DNA of 64,000 nt from Cytobacillus sp. NJ13 (GTDB lineage: Bacteria > Bacillota > Bacilli > Bacillales > Cytobacillaceae), in contig JAUCFP010000006.1 of assembly GCA_030348385.1 (NCBI GenBank), positions 186,001-250,000 on the forward strand, written 5' to 3'. This document shows, piece by piece, positions 1 to 8,589 of this stretch (position 1 is the stretch's first letter; every line of letters starts with the position of its first letter). The position numbers were made by a program, and so were the translations under genes. Below the pieces are notes generated by a model, which was not told the DNA's origin, made no database searches, and saw only the letters and a list, made by a program, of their open reading frames with translations.

Positions 1-605
1 AACTCATTTTTATTAATCTCACCGCTTTTATAACTCTCGGATAAAAGAATTCGCAGTTCTTCTTCGGAATGGGCGATTTCATGCTCGGAAGCCGGTTTTA
101 AACCAAATATGCCAACCAGTACACGAGCAGATCCATTTAAGAACCAAATGAAAGGGAACATCAAACGGTAGAACCAAATAATCGGTGTTGCGAACGCCAT
201 TGTAACTGCCTCAGCTTTTTGAATGGCAGCGGTTTTTGGTGCAAGTTCACCCACAACCACATGCAGAAAGGTGACTAAAGCAAAGGCAATGCCAAATGAT
301 AAAATATGGGTAAGCGATTCGGCGATTTCAAATCTTGCAAATACCGGGTGCAATAACTTTTCAACAGTAGGCTCACCTAGCCAGCCCAAACCTAATGCGG
401 TAATGGTAATCCCCAGCTGACAGGCTGATAAATACTCATCAAGGTGAGTGACGACTCTCTTAGCTGCAATAGCCCTTTTATTGCCCTCAGCAATCAGCTG
501 ATCAATTCGGGAAACACGTACTTTTACAATCGCAAACTCAGTTGCTACGAAGAATGCGGTTAATGCTATTAATAATGCAATCAGTAATAAATTTATGGTT
601 GTCAA
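1..605 (-). CDS. CNNM/CorC-type (hemolysin family) membrane transporter, partial
   Basis: N-terminal part of a hemolysin/CNNM-family protein; the 3' end lies outside the window. The reverse-strand translation opens with a hydrophobic helix ([19 protein letters not shown]), then the DUF21 core with repeated membrane helices and the family-typical stretch around [14 protein letters not shown]. Known members (for example B. subtilis YhdP/MpfA) act in divalent-cation, mainly Mg2+, efflux; the substrate here is inferred. The start is TTG at 605-603. A strong AGGAGG lies at 642-637, too far away unless the hairpin between them forms (see that entry). The order CNNM gene then MerR gene recalls B. 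subtilis yhdP-yhdQ. Confidence 0.85.
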   Translation of the reverse strand, partial: MTTINLLLIALLIALTAFFVATEFAIVKVRVSRIDQLIAEGNKRAIAAKRVVTHLDEYLSACQLGITITALGLGWLGEPTVEKLLHPVFARFEIAESLTHILSFGIAFALVTFLHVVVGELAPKTAAIQKAEAVTMAFATPIIWFYRLMFPFIWFLNGSARVLVGIFGLKPASEHEIAHSEEELRILLSESYKSGEINKNE

Positions 606-642
606 CGAGCAGTCTTACTTAAAAGTAAGACATACACCTCCT
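606..642 (-). promoter_or_regulatory. Hairpin between Shine-Dalgarno and TTG start
   Basis: Between the AGGAGG (642-637) and the TTG start (605) lies a near-perfect palindrome at 612-631 (arms GTCTTACTT/AAGTAAGAC, 2-nt loop). Linear SD-to-start spacing is about 31 nt, but folding the stem brings it to about 11 nt. A tiny ATG ORF of four codons ending in TAA also starts 3 nt after the SD. This may be a translational control element or an operator; the function is inferred. Confidence 0.5.
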
Positions 643-742
643 AAAATGGTAATGATCCTTATAAAGTTCACTACTTAAATTGTGCCCAAATAGATATCCA
701 TAATGCTCCAAAAACCCAAAAAAACAGTTTTGGCACAGGATA

Positions 743-1114
743 TCAGTTGAGCAGTAAAAGCAATGTCTGAATTAATGATAAGCTTTCATGTGAAATATTC
801 TTTTTGACATATTCGTATTTTTCGGGATCAGATTTTTTAAGCTGAGAAAGTGCTTTTGTCACATCTTCCTCCAGATCCTGAATTTTGAGCCTTAGTTCAA
901 GAACATCTACCTCTTCAGAAAATCGGCTGATAACTTTTTTCTTTATTTCCTCCAGCGACAAACCATCCGCTTTACATTTTTCGATAAAAGCAATACGTTC
1001 GATGGCGGAATAATCATAATAGCGATAATTTGAAGGGGAACGTTCTGCTTTTAGCAGGCCAAGTGAAGTATAGTAATCAATCGTTCTCTTAGTAACCTTT
1101 GCTTTTTCAGCCAA
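743..1114 (-). CDS. MerR-family transcriptional regulator (start frameshifted)
   Basis: The open frame begins at TTG 1114 and gives 123 residues, beginning inside the MerR winged helix (VTKRTIDYY, then the wing around YRYYDYSAI) and followed by a coiled-coil dimerisation region. The first recognition helix is normally preceded by about 12 residues. In the same frame, upstream codons read AEKLRIGELAEKAK, a perfect MerR start, but no start codon joins them. A well-placed GGAGG and ATG at 1143 are out of frame by one base at a run of four G (1138-1141, read on this strand). One extra G would restore a protein of about 133 residues. Only one cysteine is present, so there is no obvious thiol metal site. 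Ligand unknown. Confidence 0.8.
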   Translation of the reverse strand: MAEKAKVTKRTIDYYTSLGLLKAERSPSNYRYYDYSAIERIAFIEKCKADGLSLEEIKKKVISRFSEEVDVLELRLKIQDLEEDVTKALSQLKKSDPEKYEYVKKNISHESLSLIQTLLLLLN

Positions 1115-1253
1115 TTCACCTATTCTTAACTTCTCAGCCCCATGAGGATTCCTCCAAACTGTTACGTGATGGTTATGAATCTAATTATACTAAAAAATAA
1201 TAGAAAATCAATGAATTTGAATAAAGAAGCAAGCAGGGTGGAAGAGATATCCA

Positions 1254-1281
1254 CAAAAAAATAACACCGGATAACCGGTGC
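1254..1281 (-). terminator. Intrinsic terminator of the symporter gene
   Basis: Stem CACCGG/CCGGTG with loop TTAT at 1280-1265 on the minus strand, followed by TTA and a T run; it sits just after the stop codon at 1292. Confidence 0.85.
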
Positions 1282-1291
1282 TATTTTGCAT

Positions 1292-2515
1292 TTAGGCTTT
1301 AACGGCCTCTTTCTTTGCTTCTGTTTCCGCTACAATCACTGCGCATGCAGCATCACCTGTAATGTTGACTGCTGTTCGGGTCATATCAAGCAGACGGTCA
1401 ATACCAATGATTAATGCGATACCTTCAACAGGAAGATTGACAGAGTTAAGGACCATTGCAAGCATAATCAAACCGACACCAGGCACACCAGCTGTACCAA
1501 CGCTTGCAAGAACGGCAGTAAGGACAACCGTGATTAGCTGTGTCAATGTTAAATCAACATTATATACCTGGGCAATGAAAATAGTTGCAACACCCTGCAT
1601 AATGGCTGTTCCATCCATATTAATGGTTGCACCGAGAGGCTGAACAAAGCTGCTGATTGATTCAGGAACTTTCAGATTTTTTTGGGCAGTATTCATGGAA
1701 ATCGGCAGTGTCGCATTACTGCTTGATGTACTGAAAGCAACACCCATGGCCGGCGCAAAGCCTTTAAAGAACCATAGGGGGTTTTTCTTTGCAAGTAAAG
1801 CAATAGAACCTCCATAGGTTAAGATTGCATGTATAAATAATGCAAGAAGAACTACGATCATATAAAGTCCCATAGCTTTAATGGCACTTAGACCCTGGCT
1901 GCCTACAGCAGAAACGATCAGGCCGAACGTTCCATAAGGAGCAAATTTCATAACCAGGTTAACAAGGTACATCATCATGTCATTGCCTTGTTCAATAAGG
2001 TTTAAAATGCCTTTAGTTTTATTCCCAAGCATGGTTAATGCAAATCCGACAAAAATGGAAAAGGTGATAATCTGAAGCATGTTGCCTTCCGTAAAGGCTT
2101 TTACCGGATTGGTTGGTATAATATTCAAAAGTGTCTCAGAGACAGGTGGAGCTTCTTCAGATTCGTACTCCACGTTTGTTACGTCAAATTCCCCAACGTT
2201 ACCTGGCTGAAAAATATAAGCCAATGCAAGCCCGATAACGATAGCGATGCTGGTGGTAATCAGGAAGTAAGAGATTGTCTTAATCCCAATTCTTCCTAAT
2301 TTCTTTGGATCACCGAGGCCTGCTGTACCAAGAGCGATTGAAAAGAAAACGATCGGAACAACAAGCATGTTAATCAGATTCAAAAAGATTTTTCCTAGCG
2401 GTGTAAATAAAAACTTGTCTAGCTCAGGGAAGATTCCAGGCGCAAATAAGTTAATCAGAAGCCCTGTTATTCCCCCGGCGATCAAAGCAAGAATAATTTT
2501 AGTAGATAATTTCAT
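1292..2515 (-). CDS. Dicarboxylate/amino acid:cation symporter (DAACS family)
   Basis: A 407-residue integral membrane transporter of the GltP/GltT/DctA type that imports glutamate, aspartate or C4-dicarboxylates with Na+ or H+. Family signatures are visible: serine-rich hairpin SSSNATLPIS, NMDGTAI motif in TM7, and DRLLDMTRTAVNITGD in TM8. The start is ATG 2515 (MKLSTKIIL), 8 nt after GGAGG; a longer open frame to 2650 runs through the riboswitch terminator and is not used. The gene is monocistronic with its own terminator and a c-di-AMP riboswitch leader. Exact substrate cannot be read from sequence. Confidence 0.92.
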   Translation of the reverse strand: MKLSTKIILALIAGGITGLLINLFAPGIFPELDKFLFTPLGKIFLNLINMLVVPIVFFSIALGTAGLGDPKKLGRIGIKTISYFLITTSIAIVIGLALAYIFQPGNVGEFDVTNVEYESEEAPPVSETLLNIIPTNPVKAFTEGNMLQIITFSIFVGFALTMLGNKTKGILNLIEQGNDMMMYLVNLVMKFAPYGTFGLIVSAVGSQGLSAIKAMGLYMIVVLLALFIHAILTYGGSIALLAKKNPLWFFKGFAPAMGVAFSTSSSNATLPISMNTAQKNLKVPESISSFVQPLGATINMDGTAIMQGVATIFIAQVYNVDLTLTQLITVVLTAVLASVGTAGVPGVGLIMLAMVLNSVNLPVEGIALIIGIDRLLDMTRTAVNITGDAACAVIVAETEAKKEAVKA

Positions 2516-2625
2516 ACACGGTTCCTCCAATGGATAAAGTAAAAAAATGTAAAATAGATGCAAAAAAACATTTTGCCTTTCCTTTATTACCCCAAATAAA
2601 CATAAACCTAACTTAAAAAGGCAAC

Positions 2626-2654
2626 AAAAAAACACAGAGGTAATAACCACTGTG
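2626..2654 (-). terminator. Riboswitch expression-platform terminator
   Basis: Minus-strand hairpin CACAG-T-GGT/ACC-T-CTGTG with a TATT loop (2654-2633), then seven T. It lies between the c-di-AMP aptamer and the symporter start. An alternative pairing CACTG/CAGTG just upstream (2669-2650) could compete with it. Confidence 0.85.
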
Positions 2655-2659
2655 CATTT

Positions 2660-2792
2660 ATGCAGTGCTTCCCTCTCAACACGCTTACGAGGTTAGCTGC
2701 CGGATTCGGGTCTTGAGAGTACCCTACCTGTAAAAGGATTCACCCCAGGTACTTTTATTAAAAAAGTACGATTGGTTCCCCCGCTCAATTAA
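2660..2792 (-). promoter_or_regulatory. c-di-AMP riboswitch (ydaO/yuaA type) upstream of the symporter
   Basis: Read on the minus strand it contains the conserved blocks GAGCGGGGGAACCAA, GGGGTGAATCC, AGGGTACTCTCAAGACCCG, AATCCGGCAGCTAACC and TCGTAAGCGTGTTGAGAGG in the order of the ydaO aptamer. The same blocks recur in the ktrAB leader at 7683-7822. Known members of the class terminate transcription when c-di-AMP binds, so high c-di-AMP should shut off this amino-acid/dicarboxylate importer. Confidence 0.9.
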
Positions 2793-2936
2793 GATTAAGC
2801 GAAAATTATTAGTGTTTTTTTAATATATTAACAATAACCATAAAAGTTGTAAATCATACGATCTTCTTATCTATGATTACTATAATTCAAATAGTAATTT
2901 AATAGGAAAGGTCAATTGGATTTTTGAGCAATAAGA

Positions 2937-3122
2937 TTAGAATTTAAGCCAGCTTAAAAGTGGATGTCTTTTTTTGTCCTTCACTTTCAGTTCCTTCTTA
3001 TTCAGCTTGTCTTCATGTTCGGCCAGCCACTCTTTTAACTCTTCTTTATCCTTGCATTGCGTATAATAAGTCTCGCCGTTTTTCCCAGTGGCACTCACAA
3101 CATATCTGCATGTATTTCCCAT
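2937..3122 (-). CDS. Small hypothetical protein (61 aa)
   Basis: Encodes a soluble, Lys/Glu-rich protein starting MGNTCRYVVS with a second cysteine at residue 23 and a basic C-terminus ending LLSWLKF. ATG is preceded by AAAAGGGTG at 7-nt spacing. It stands alone between the riboswitch leader and the next gene cluster. I do not recognise the family; codon use looks coding. Confidence 0.6.
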   Translation of the reverse strand: MGNTCRYVVSATGKNGETYYTQCKDKEELKEWLAEHEDKLNKKELKVKDKKRHPLLSWLKF

Positions 3123-3245
3123 AAAGCACCCTTTTCAAAGTAATTTCTTATAGAATTATAACAAGATTTATTATAATGTCCACCATTATTTTTAAGGATT
3201 ATGGGAATATGGGTTATGGGGAATTTGCTGTTGAAAATATGTATA

Positions 3246-3276
3246 ATAAAAATCCAGCTAAGATTTACGCTGGATT
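3246..3276 (-). terminator. Terminator downstream of the minus-strand acetyltransferase
   Basis: Eight-base arms AATCCAGC/GCTGGATT with a 10-nt loop; on the minus strand the hairpin runs into TTTATTATAC. It lies about 90 nt after the stop at 3366. Confidence 0.65.
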
Positions 3277-3365
3277 AGCTTCTGCATTTATAAAATTGGT
3301 TCTGCAGCTTATTGATTATTGGAAAGGATTTTTCATGTTGTCAGCTTCTGGGGGAATGATATTTC

Positions 3366-3890
3366 CTATTTGCGCAAAACAGTAATAAAGCCGTCCAGAA
3401 TATCATGACTAACAGTAAACCCTTTACGTGTATAAAATTCAAGGGCCTCTGTATTCCCATTTGACACATAGATAAAATAATCTTCCACATCTTTAAATTG
3501 ACTTAACCATTCCATCGACATGTTAAATAGGATTGATCCAATTCCATATTGTCTGTAGCCATCTTTTATATAGAATTGTGATAAGCAGCCAACATTGTCT
3601 TTCCCGACTGTAGTTAGATCAAAAAAAGTAGCGAAATCATTGGAGTAGGCTTCCTTAGGAGAAACGTTGGAATAGACATAGCCCACGATTTCTTCATCGT
3701 CCTTAACGAACACAATATAATTATGTATAGCAGATTTTACGGATGGAATCATTCTTGTTTCAAAATTCATGCTGTCAAAACGCTCAGGTGTTATATGTGC
3801 CTTAGATTTCTGAAAAGCCATCAGCTCATTGCATAAATCCCGGCAAAGGCTGATTTTTTCTTCTGTTATCACTTCATATTTTAAATTCAT
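3366..3890 (-). CDS. GNAT-family N-acetyltransferase
   Basis: A 174-residue single GNAT domain that would transfer acetyl from acetyl-CoA to an unknown amine. Motif A (acetyl-CoA pyrophosphate loop) is seen as QFYIKDGYRQYGIGSILF, and the C-terminal strand GNTEALEFYTRKGF is typical. ATG 3890 (MNLKYE) is chosen because GGGGTG precedes it at usual spacing; the frame is open 15 codons further but without a ribosome site. It is divergent from the GNAT gene at 4008. Confidence 0.85.
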   Translation of the reverse strand: MNLKYEVITEEKISLCRDLCNELMAFQKSKAHITPERFDSMNFETRMIPSVKSAIHNYIVFVKDDEEIVGYVYSNVSPKEAYSNDFATFFDLTTVGKDNVGCLSQFYIKDGYRQYGIGSILFNMSMEWLSQFKDVEDYFIYVSNGNTEALEFYTRKGFTVSHDILDGFITVLRK

Positions 3891-4007
3891 CCTATTCACC
3901 CCTTTAGTTTTCATTTTATATTGGAATGCCTTCATTCGTCTAAAAAGAGGAAAATTATCTTTGATAGAGAAATTAATTTAAAAACTAATATAAAAAGAGG
4001 GACCATA

Positions 4008-4457
4008 ATGATTAAGGAAATTAATATTAAAGATCGAAAAGCTGCCGAGCAGGTTCTAAGCGTACAGCTTCCCGCGTATAAAATTGAAGCTGAAATCATT
4101 GGATGTCCTGATTTGCCGCCTTTGAAGGATACGGCTGATGCCTTGCGTATAACCGGAGAGACCTTCTTTGGGTATTTTACTGGTGAAAAATTATGCGGTG
4201 CGATTTCTTTTAAAGAGAAAAATAATGTCTTAGATATTCATAGACTGATTGTACATCCTGAACATTTTAGAAAAGGAATTGCACAAAAGCTGCTGAACTT
4301 CATTGAACTGAGGCCGATGATTGAAAAAATGATTGTCACAACAGGCTCTAAGAATACCCCTGCTGTCGCTTTTTATATAAAGAATGGTTTTAAAGAGCTT
4401 GAGAAAATGGAAATTAATGAATCACTGACTATTACTGCATTTGAGAAATTTTTATAA
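4008..4457 (+). CDS. GNAT-family N-acetyltransferase
   Basis: A 149-residue GNAT protein (MIKEINIKDRKAAEQV). Motif A reads IHRLIVHPEHFRKGIAQKLL and the C-terminal NTPAVAFYIKNGFKEL completes the fold. AGAGGGA sits 5-6 nt before ATG 4008; an open frame from 3921 lacks a ribosome site. Followed by a strong terminator. Substrate unknown. Confidence 0.87.
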   Translation: MIKEINIKDRKAAEQVLSVQLPAYKIEAEIIGCPDLPPLKDTADALRITGETFFGYFTGEKLCGAISFKEKNNVLDIHRLIVHPEHFRKGIAQKLLNFIELRPMIEKMIVTTGSKNTPAVAFYIKNGFKELEKMEINESLTITAFEKFL

Positions 4458-4472
4458 AACACTAAATGGTTA

Positions 4473-4507
4473 AGCGAATCTTTCATTTGGAAGAGTCGCT
4501 CTTTTTA
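4473..4507 (+). terminator. Intrinsic terminator
   Basis: Two-part stem AGCGA-TCTTTC / GGAAGA-TCGCT around ATTT, then CTTTTT; 15 nt after the acetyltransferase stop. Confidence 0.85.
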
Positions 4508-4607
4508 ACAAAAATATGGAAATTTATGATATGTTTTTATAGAGTCCGCTATTACTGTCCCGCAATTGCTTTAGGTTATTGGAATAATACCTTAAAGGGG
4601 AGTACTC

Positions 4608-5627
4608 ATGTTAATTAGAAATTATGTTAAAAGGTTAAGTTCTGTAATTAAAAATGCTGGTTTTTCTGGTGTGGTACTTGTTAAAGAAAAGGAGGAAATG
4701 ATCCTTCAATTAGCAGAGGGGGAGGCTGATAGAGCAAATGAAACCCCCAATAATCCAGGCACCAGGTTTGGCATTGCCTCCGGGTGTAAGATTTTTACGG
4801 CGGTTGCTATTTGTCAATTGGTCGAGAATGGATTCATATCATTCGAATCAAAACTTAAAGATGTATTGGAGGATATTTTCCCCTTATTTGATGAGACAAT
4901 TACCATTCATCACCTGTTAACCCATTCATCCGGAGTGCCTGACTATTTTGATGAGTCAGTTATGGATGATTTTGAGGAGCTGTGGAAAGAAAGGCCAATG
5001 TATCTATTAAATCATCTTAGAGATTTTCTGCCTATGTTCCAGAATAAAAAGATGATGTTTAAGGCGGGGGAGAAATTTCATTATAATAATGCCGGATATA
5101 TACTTTTGGGTTTAATTATAGAGAAGAAGACAGGACTGAGTTTCCAGGATTATATCCAGTCCCATATTTTTGAACCATGTGTAATGAAGGATTCAGGCTT
5201 TTTCCGATTTGACAATCTTCCTGAAAAAACAGCAATTGGTTATATAGATAGTGAAGAAGATGGGACATGGAGAACCAATATTTACTCATTGCCCATCAGA
5301 GGCGGTTCTGACGGAGGAGCCTATGTTACTGCTCAGGATATGATCTTATTTTGGGAAGCATTGTGTAATGATAAGCTTCTGAGCGAGGAGTATACTGAAA
5401 AGCTAATGACCCCGCATGCCAAAGCAGATGAGAATGAGTATTACGGCTACGGAGTATGGATCAGCAAGAAAAACGAAGTCATCTTCAAATATCACCTCAT
5501 GGGCTATGACCCGGGAGTCAGCTTTTATTCAGCCTATTATCCTGTTAGCGGAATAACCCTTGTGGTGCCATCAAATAAATCATATGGGCCATTTACTGTA
5601 ATGAAAGAAATTGAAAAGGACTTTTAG
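4608..5627 (+). CDS. Serine hydrolase, beta-lactamase class C/DD-peptidase fold
   Basis: A 339-residue member of the beta-lactamase/penicillin-binding superfamily (Beta-lactamase Pfam family). The SxxK nucleophile motif is S58-G-C-K61 in FGIASGCKIF, and the YxN motif is seen as HYNNAGY. No signal peptide or lipobox is visible at the N-terminus, so it is probably cytoplasmic; such proteins are often esterases or peptidases, not resistance enzymes. ATG 4608 follows AAAGGGGAG. It is likely monocistronic with a DinB-fold gene 64 nt downstream. Confidence 0.88.
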   Translation: MLIRNYVKRLSSVIKNAGFSGVVLVKEKEEMILQLAEGEADRANETPNNPGTRFGIASGCKIFTAVAICQLVENGFISFESKLKDVLEDIFPLFDETITIHHLLTHSSGVPDYFDESVMDDFEELWKERPMYLLNHLRDFLPMFQNKKMMFKAGEKFHYNNAGYILLGLIIEKKTGLSFQDYIQSHIFEPCVMKDSGFFRFDNLPEKTAIGYIDSEEDGTWRTNIYSLPIRGGSDGGAYVTAQDMILFWEALCNDKLLSEEYTEKLMTPHAKADENEYYGYGVWISKKNEVIFKYHLMGYDPGVSFYSAYYPVSGITLVVPSNKSYGPFTVMKEIEKDF

Positions 5628-5691
5628 TGAAGCTTAGATACAGACGTTCAGTTTTGTATCTGATCGGGCCTGTTTAAAAAGGAGCGGTTAT

Positions 5692-6216
5692 ATGAATTTT
5701 AATTTAAGAGAAGCTATTGAGATTCTTGAATGTACACCCCATACGCTGGATGCATTACTAAGCGGTCTATCTTCGGAATGGCTTAATGGCAATGAAGGGG
5801 AAGGCACGTGGAATGCTGCCGAAGTGGTTGATCATTTGATTGATGGCGAGGAGAAAAATTGGATTCCACGGCTGAAATTTATTCTGCAGGAAGGGGAAAG
5901 CAAGCCCTTCCTCTCATTTGACCGCTTTGCTCATTTAAATGTGTCAGAGGAACTATCACTTGAAGAAAAGCTTGAAGTCTTCAAAACCCTTAGAATGAAG
6001 AATTTGGCCACACTTAGGGGTATAACTGATCTGGAAATTCATTTCGAAAAGACAGGGCTTCATCCAGCATTTGGTCGAGTAAGAGTCAGAGAATTGATTT
6101 CCACTTGGGCTGTGCATGACCTTACGCATATTTCACAGATTTCACGAGTATTGGCAAATAGATACAGGACTGATGTTGGTCCTTGGATTGAGTATCTGGG
6201 CATTTTAAAAAAGTAA
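5692..6216 (+). CDS. DinB-fold family protein
   Basis: A 174-residue four-helix-bundle protein of the DinB/YfiT superfamily. The metal triad appears as H48 ([11 protein letters not shown]) and H142/H146 (VHDLTHISQ). Members include bacillithiol-S-transferases, but the specific reaction cannot be assigned. AAAAGGAG precedes ATG 5692 at 8-nt spacing. It probably follows the serine hydrolase in one transcript, since no clear U-tract terminator separates them. Confidence 0.85.
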   Translation: MNFNLREAIEILECTPHTLDALLSGLSSEWLNGNEGEGTWNAAEVVDHLIDGEEKNWIPRLKFILQEGESKPFLSFDRFAHLNVSEELSLEEKLEVFKTLRMKNLATLRGITDLEIHFEKTGLHPAFGRVRVRELISTWAVHDLTHISQISRVLANRYRTDVGPWIEYLGILKK

Positions 6217-6382
6217 GCATTTTAAATTGCACCAAGGTTAAGTTTTGTAAATTCTGCGTGAAAAGTAAAGTTTTGGGACCAAAACCTCATGATATGGCCG
6301 AAGGTGTTCATTTATACTTGGAGATGATTGTGACTCTTCTGATTATTTATAAGTCCTTTCAAAAAAATATGGAGGCGAATGA

Positions 6383-7546
6383 ATGCTGAATCGTAAGAAA
6401 AAAGGCCTGCTGTTAACTTTTATTCTGGTTACTGTCATTCTGATCGTGATGCAGCCCATTCAAAATTCTATAACCAGGGCAGCTGCCGGGGATGGCTCCT
6501 GGTCATCACCTTATTCCGTTTCACAGGGAATCAATACTCAAAACAACTCTTCCAAAACTGTTCAAGGCTATGTGGTTGGACAGCCGACAGCGGCAAATAC
6601 GGTTATTGCCAGCGGGTTTCCAAATGACTATGCTTTGGCCCTGGCGGATAATCCATCAGAAACCAGCACAGCCAGGATGCTTTATGTTCAAATTCCTTCC
6701 GCGTTTCGCTCAGCTTTCGGCTTAAAATCCAATCCATCTTTGATTGGAGAAAAAATTAAGGTAACCGGAACGCTTACCGCCTATTTTTCTCATCCTGGGC
6801 TAAAAGATGGGACGGGCTTCGAACAAGCTGGTGATGGAACAGCCGATCCCGGCCCTGAACCAGGAGGATATTATGATGCTGCAAACGGTAAAACAGGAGT
6901 GTCTTTAAAAACAGCCCTCCATACGATCATTGATGACCACACGGAAATTTCCTATTCGAATGTATGGGAAGCTCTGCGCGAAACAGATGAAGATCCTGCC
7001 AATCCCAATAACGTCATTCTTTTGTATACTGGCCGTTCTCAGGGGAAATTCACCAATGGTTCGGGAGTTAATGATTGGAACAGGGAGCATGTTTGGGCTA
7101 AATCTCACGGGGACTTTGGAACAGCAATGGGTGCGGGAACAGACTTGCATCATTTGCGGCCAACAGATGTTTCTGTAAATAGCTCGAGAGGGAATCTTGA
7201 CTTTGACGATGGGGGCACCCAGCATACAGAGGCACTGGGAAACTACTATGATTCAGATTCCTGGGAACCCAGGGATGCAGTAAAAGGCGATGTTGCGAGG
7301 ATGCTTTTTTATATGGCTGTCCGTTATGAAGGAGACAGCGGAGAAGTGGATCTGGAGCTAAACAATCAGGTTAATAATGGCTCTGCTCCTTATCATGGCA
7401 AAATGTCTGTCCTGCTTGAGTGGCATAAGGAAGATCCAGTAGATGATAACGAGCGGAGAAGAAACGAAATCATCTATTCTGATTACCAGCATAACCGCAA
7501 TCCATTTATAGATCATCCCGAGTGGGCATCAGCGATTTGGGAATAA
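6383..7546 (+). CDS. Secreted endonuclease I family nuclease with N-terminal OB-like domain
   Basis: A 387-residue exported nuclease. Residues 1-35 form a signal peptide (KKK, hydrophobic core, TRAAA). Residues 40-150 resemble the DUF6359 OB-like domain found before such nucleases. Residues 165-387 are an endonuclease I (beta-beta-alpha metal) domain with NREHVWAKSHGDFG (H236), TDLHHLRPTD (H256/H257) and NSSRGNLDF. It probably degrades extracellular DNA/RNA as a phosphate or nucleotide source, like B. subtilis Bsn. GGAGGCG precedes ATG 6383. A palindrome (GTTTTGG/CCAAAAC) lies upstream at 6271-6286. Confidence 0.9.
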   Translation: MLNRKKKGLLLTFILVTVILIVMQPIQNSITRAAAGDGSWSSPYSVSQGINTQNNSSKTVQGYVVGQPTAANTVIASGFPNDYALALADNPSETSTARMLYVQIPSAFRSAFGLKSNPSLIGEKIKVTGTLTAYFSHPGLKDGTGFEQAGDGTADPGPEPGGYYDAANGKTGVSLKTALHTIIDDHTEISYSNVWEALRETDEDPANPNNVILLYTGRSQGKFTNGSGVNDWNREHVWAKSHGDFGTAMGAGTDLHHLRPTDVSVNSSRGNLDFDDGGTQHTEALGNYYDSDSWEPRDAVKGDVARMLFYMAVRYEGDSGEVDLELNNQVNNGSAPYHGKMSVLLEWHKEDPVDDNERRRNEIIYSDYQHNRNPFIDHPEWASAIWE

Positions 7547-7554
7547 TCATTGGG

Positions 7555-7590
7555 AAAGCACTTTCCGTTACAGGGGAGTGCTTTTTATTT
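7555..7590 (+). terminator. Intrinsic terminator of the nuclease gene
   Basis: Twelve-base stem AAAGCACTTTCC/GGGGAGTGCTTT with a 6-nt loop and TTTATTTT tail, immediately after the stop codon. Confidence 0.88.
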
Positions 7591-7682
7591 TACTTATTAT
7601 GTTAAAAAAAGATTGACAAGAGATTTCCATGGGAGTAATTTATATTTATTAATTTCAAAGTAAACCTTTTTGCTGAATCATT

Positions 7683-7822
7683 ATGAGCGGGGGAACCAAT
7701 TTTGATAAACCTGGTTTATCTTGGGGTGAATCTTAGCATATTAAAGCTAAGAAGGGATACTCTCAATCCCTAATCCGACAGCTAACTCCGTAAGCCGAAT
7801 CGAGAGAAGGGTTGATGGAAAC
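7683..7822 (+). promoter_or_regulatory. c-di-AMP riboswitch (ydaO/yuaA type) of ktrAB
   Basis: Conserved blocks GAGCGGGGGAACCAA, TTGGGGTGAATC, AGGGATACTCTCAATCCCT, AATCCGACAGCTAACTCC and GTAAGCCGAATCGAGAG occur in ydaO order. In B. subtilis the same riboswitch controls ktrAB (yuaA-yubG). Ligand binding is expected to favour the terminator that follows and lower K+ uptake when c-di-AMP is high. Confidence 0.95.
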
Positions 7823-7828
7823 CATTAG

Positions 7829-7856
7829 CCATTCTTTTATTAAGAGTGGTTTTTTT
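7829..7856 (+). terminator. Riboswitch-controlled terminator before ktrA
   Basis: Stem CCATTCTT/AAGAGTGG with TTATT loop, followed by seven T; located between the aptamer and the ktrA ribosome site. Confidence 0.88.
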
Positions 7857-7890
7857 GTGTTCATTTTTAAAAAAGAAGGGAATTTCTTCA

Positions 7891-8547
7891 ATGAAAAAAC
7901 AGTATGCTGTATTTGGTTTAGGCCGCTTTGGCGGAAGTCTTGTAAAGGAATTTCATCAATTGGGAGTGGAAGTGCTCGCAATTGATGTCGATCAGGAGAA
8001 AGTCAATCAATATGCCCAGTTTGTTACTTATGCAGTTCAAATTAATGGTGTTGATGAAGCTGCGATAAAGCAATCAGGCATAAAAAATATTGATCACGCA
8101 TTCGTTTCATTTGGTGAAAACATTGAGTCAAGCATACTGACATCATTGTTATTAAAAGAAATGGGAATTCCAAAGGTGTGGGCAAAGGCACATAATGAGT
8201 ACCACGCCAGGGTGCTCGATAAAATTGGCGTCGATCGTGTTATCCATCCGGAGCGGGATATGGCAAAGCGGATTGCCCACCATATTGTTTCAGAAAAAAT
8301 GATTGATTATATTGAGCTGTCTGAAGATTACAGTATGGTTGAGATTGTGGCATCAGATAAAATAGCCAATAAATCCCTATCTGAATTGAATATAAGGGCT
8401 AAGTATGGCTGTAATATCGTGGGGATTCAGCGCGGGAAGGAAATTATCGTTACTCCGCCCGCTGAAGAGGTCATTCTAAGGGGAGACGTCCTGATTGTAA
8501 TGGGGCACAATAAAGGGATCGGCAGGTTTGAGAGGCATGGTGTATAA
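7891..8547 (+). CDS. ktrA: KtrA, regulatory RCK subunit of Ktr K+ uptake system
   Basis: A 218-residue cytoplasmic gating ring subunit. The N-terminal TrkA-N (RCK_N) Rossmann fold shows YAVFGLGRFGGSL and the acidic strand-end LAIDVD that binds NAD(H)/ATP; residues about 135-218 form the TrkA-C domain, which in homologues binds c-di-AMP. The start is ATG 7891 (MKKQYAVFG) after GAAGGGA; an open frame to 7846 crosses the terminator. ktrB follows after 42 nt, as in B. subtilis ktrAB. Confidence 0.96.
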   Translation: MKKQYAVFGLGRFGGSLVKEFHQLGVEVLAIDVDQEKVNQYAQFVTYAVQINGVDEAAIKQSGIKNIDHAFVSFGENIESSILTSLLLKEMGIPKVWAKAHNEYHARVLDKIGVDRVIHPERDMAKRIAHHIVSEKMIDYIELSEDYSMVEIVASDKIANKSLSELNIRAKYGCNIVGIQRGKEIIVTPPAEEVILRGDVLIVMGHNKGIGRFERHGV

Positions 8548-8589
8548 GCTATTTTAAAAAATCCATTTTAATGAAGGAGATTATGGACC

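Noticed and set aside
3176..3385. Plus-strand ORF of 69 codons
   Set aside because: It contains the terminator hairpin of the minus-strand acetyltransferase and overlaps that gene's 3' end; no good ribosome site and no protein-like pattern.
5636..5660. AGATACA/TGTATCT hairpin between serine hydrolase and DinB genes
   Set aside because: Lacks a T run; more likely a chance inverted repeat or a pause site.
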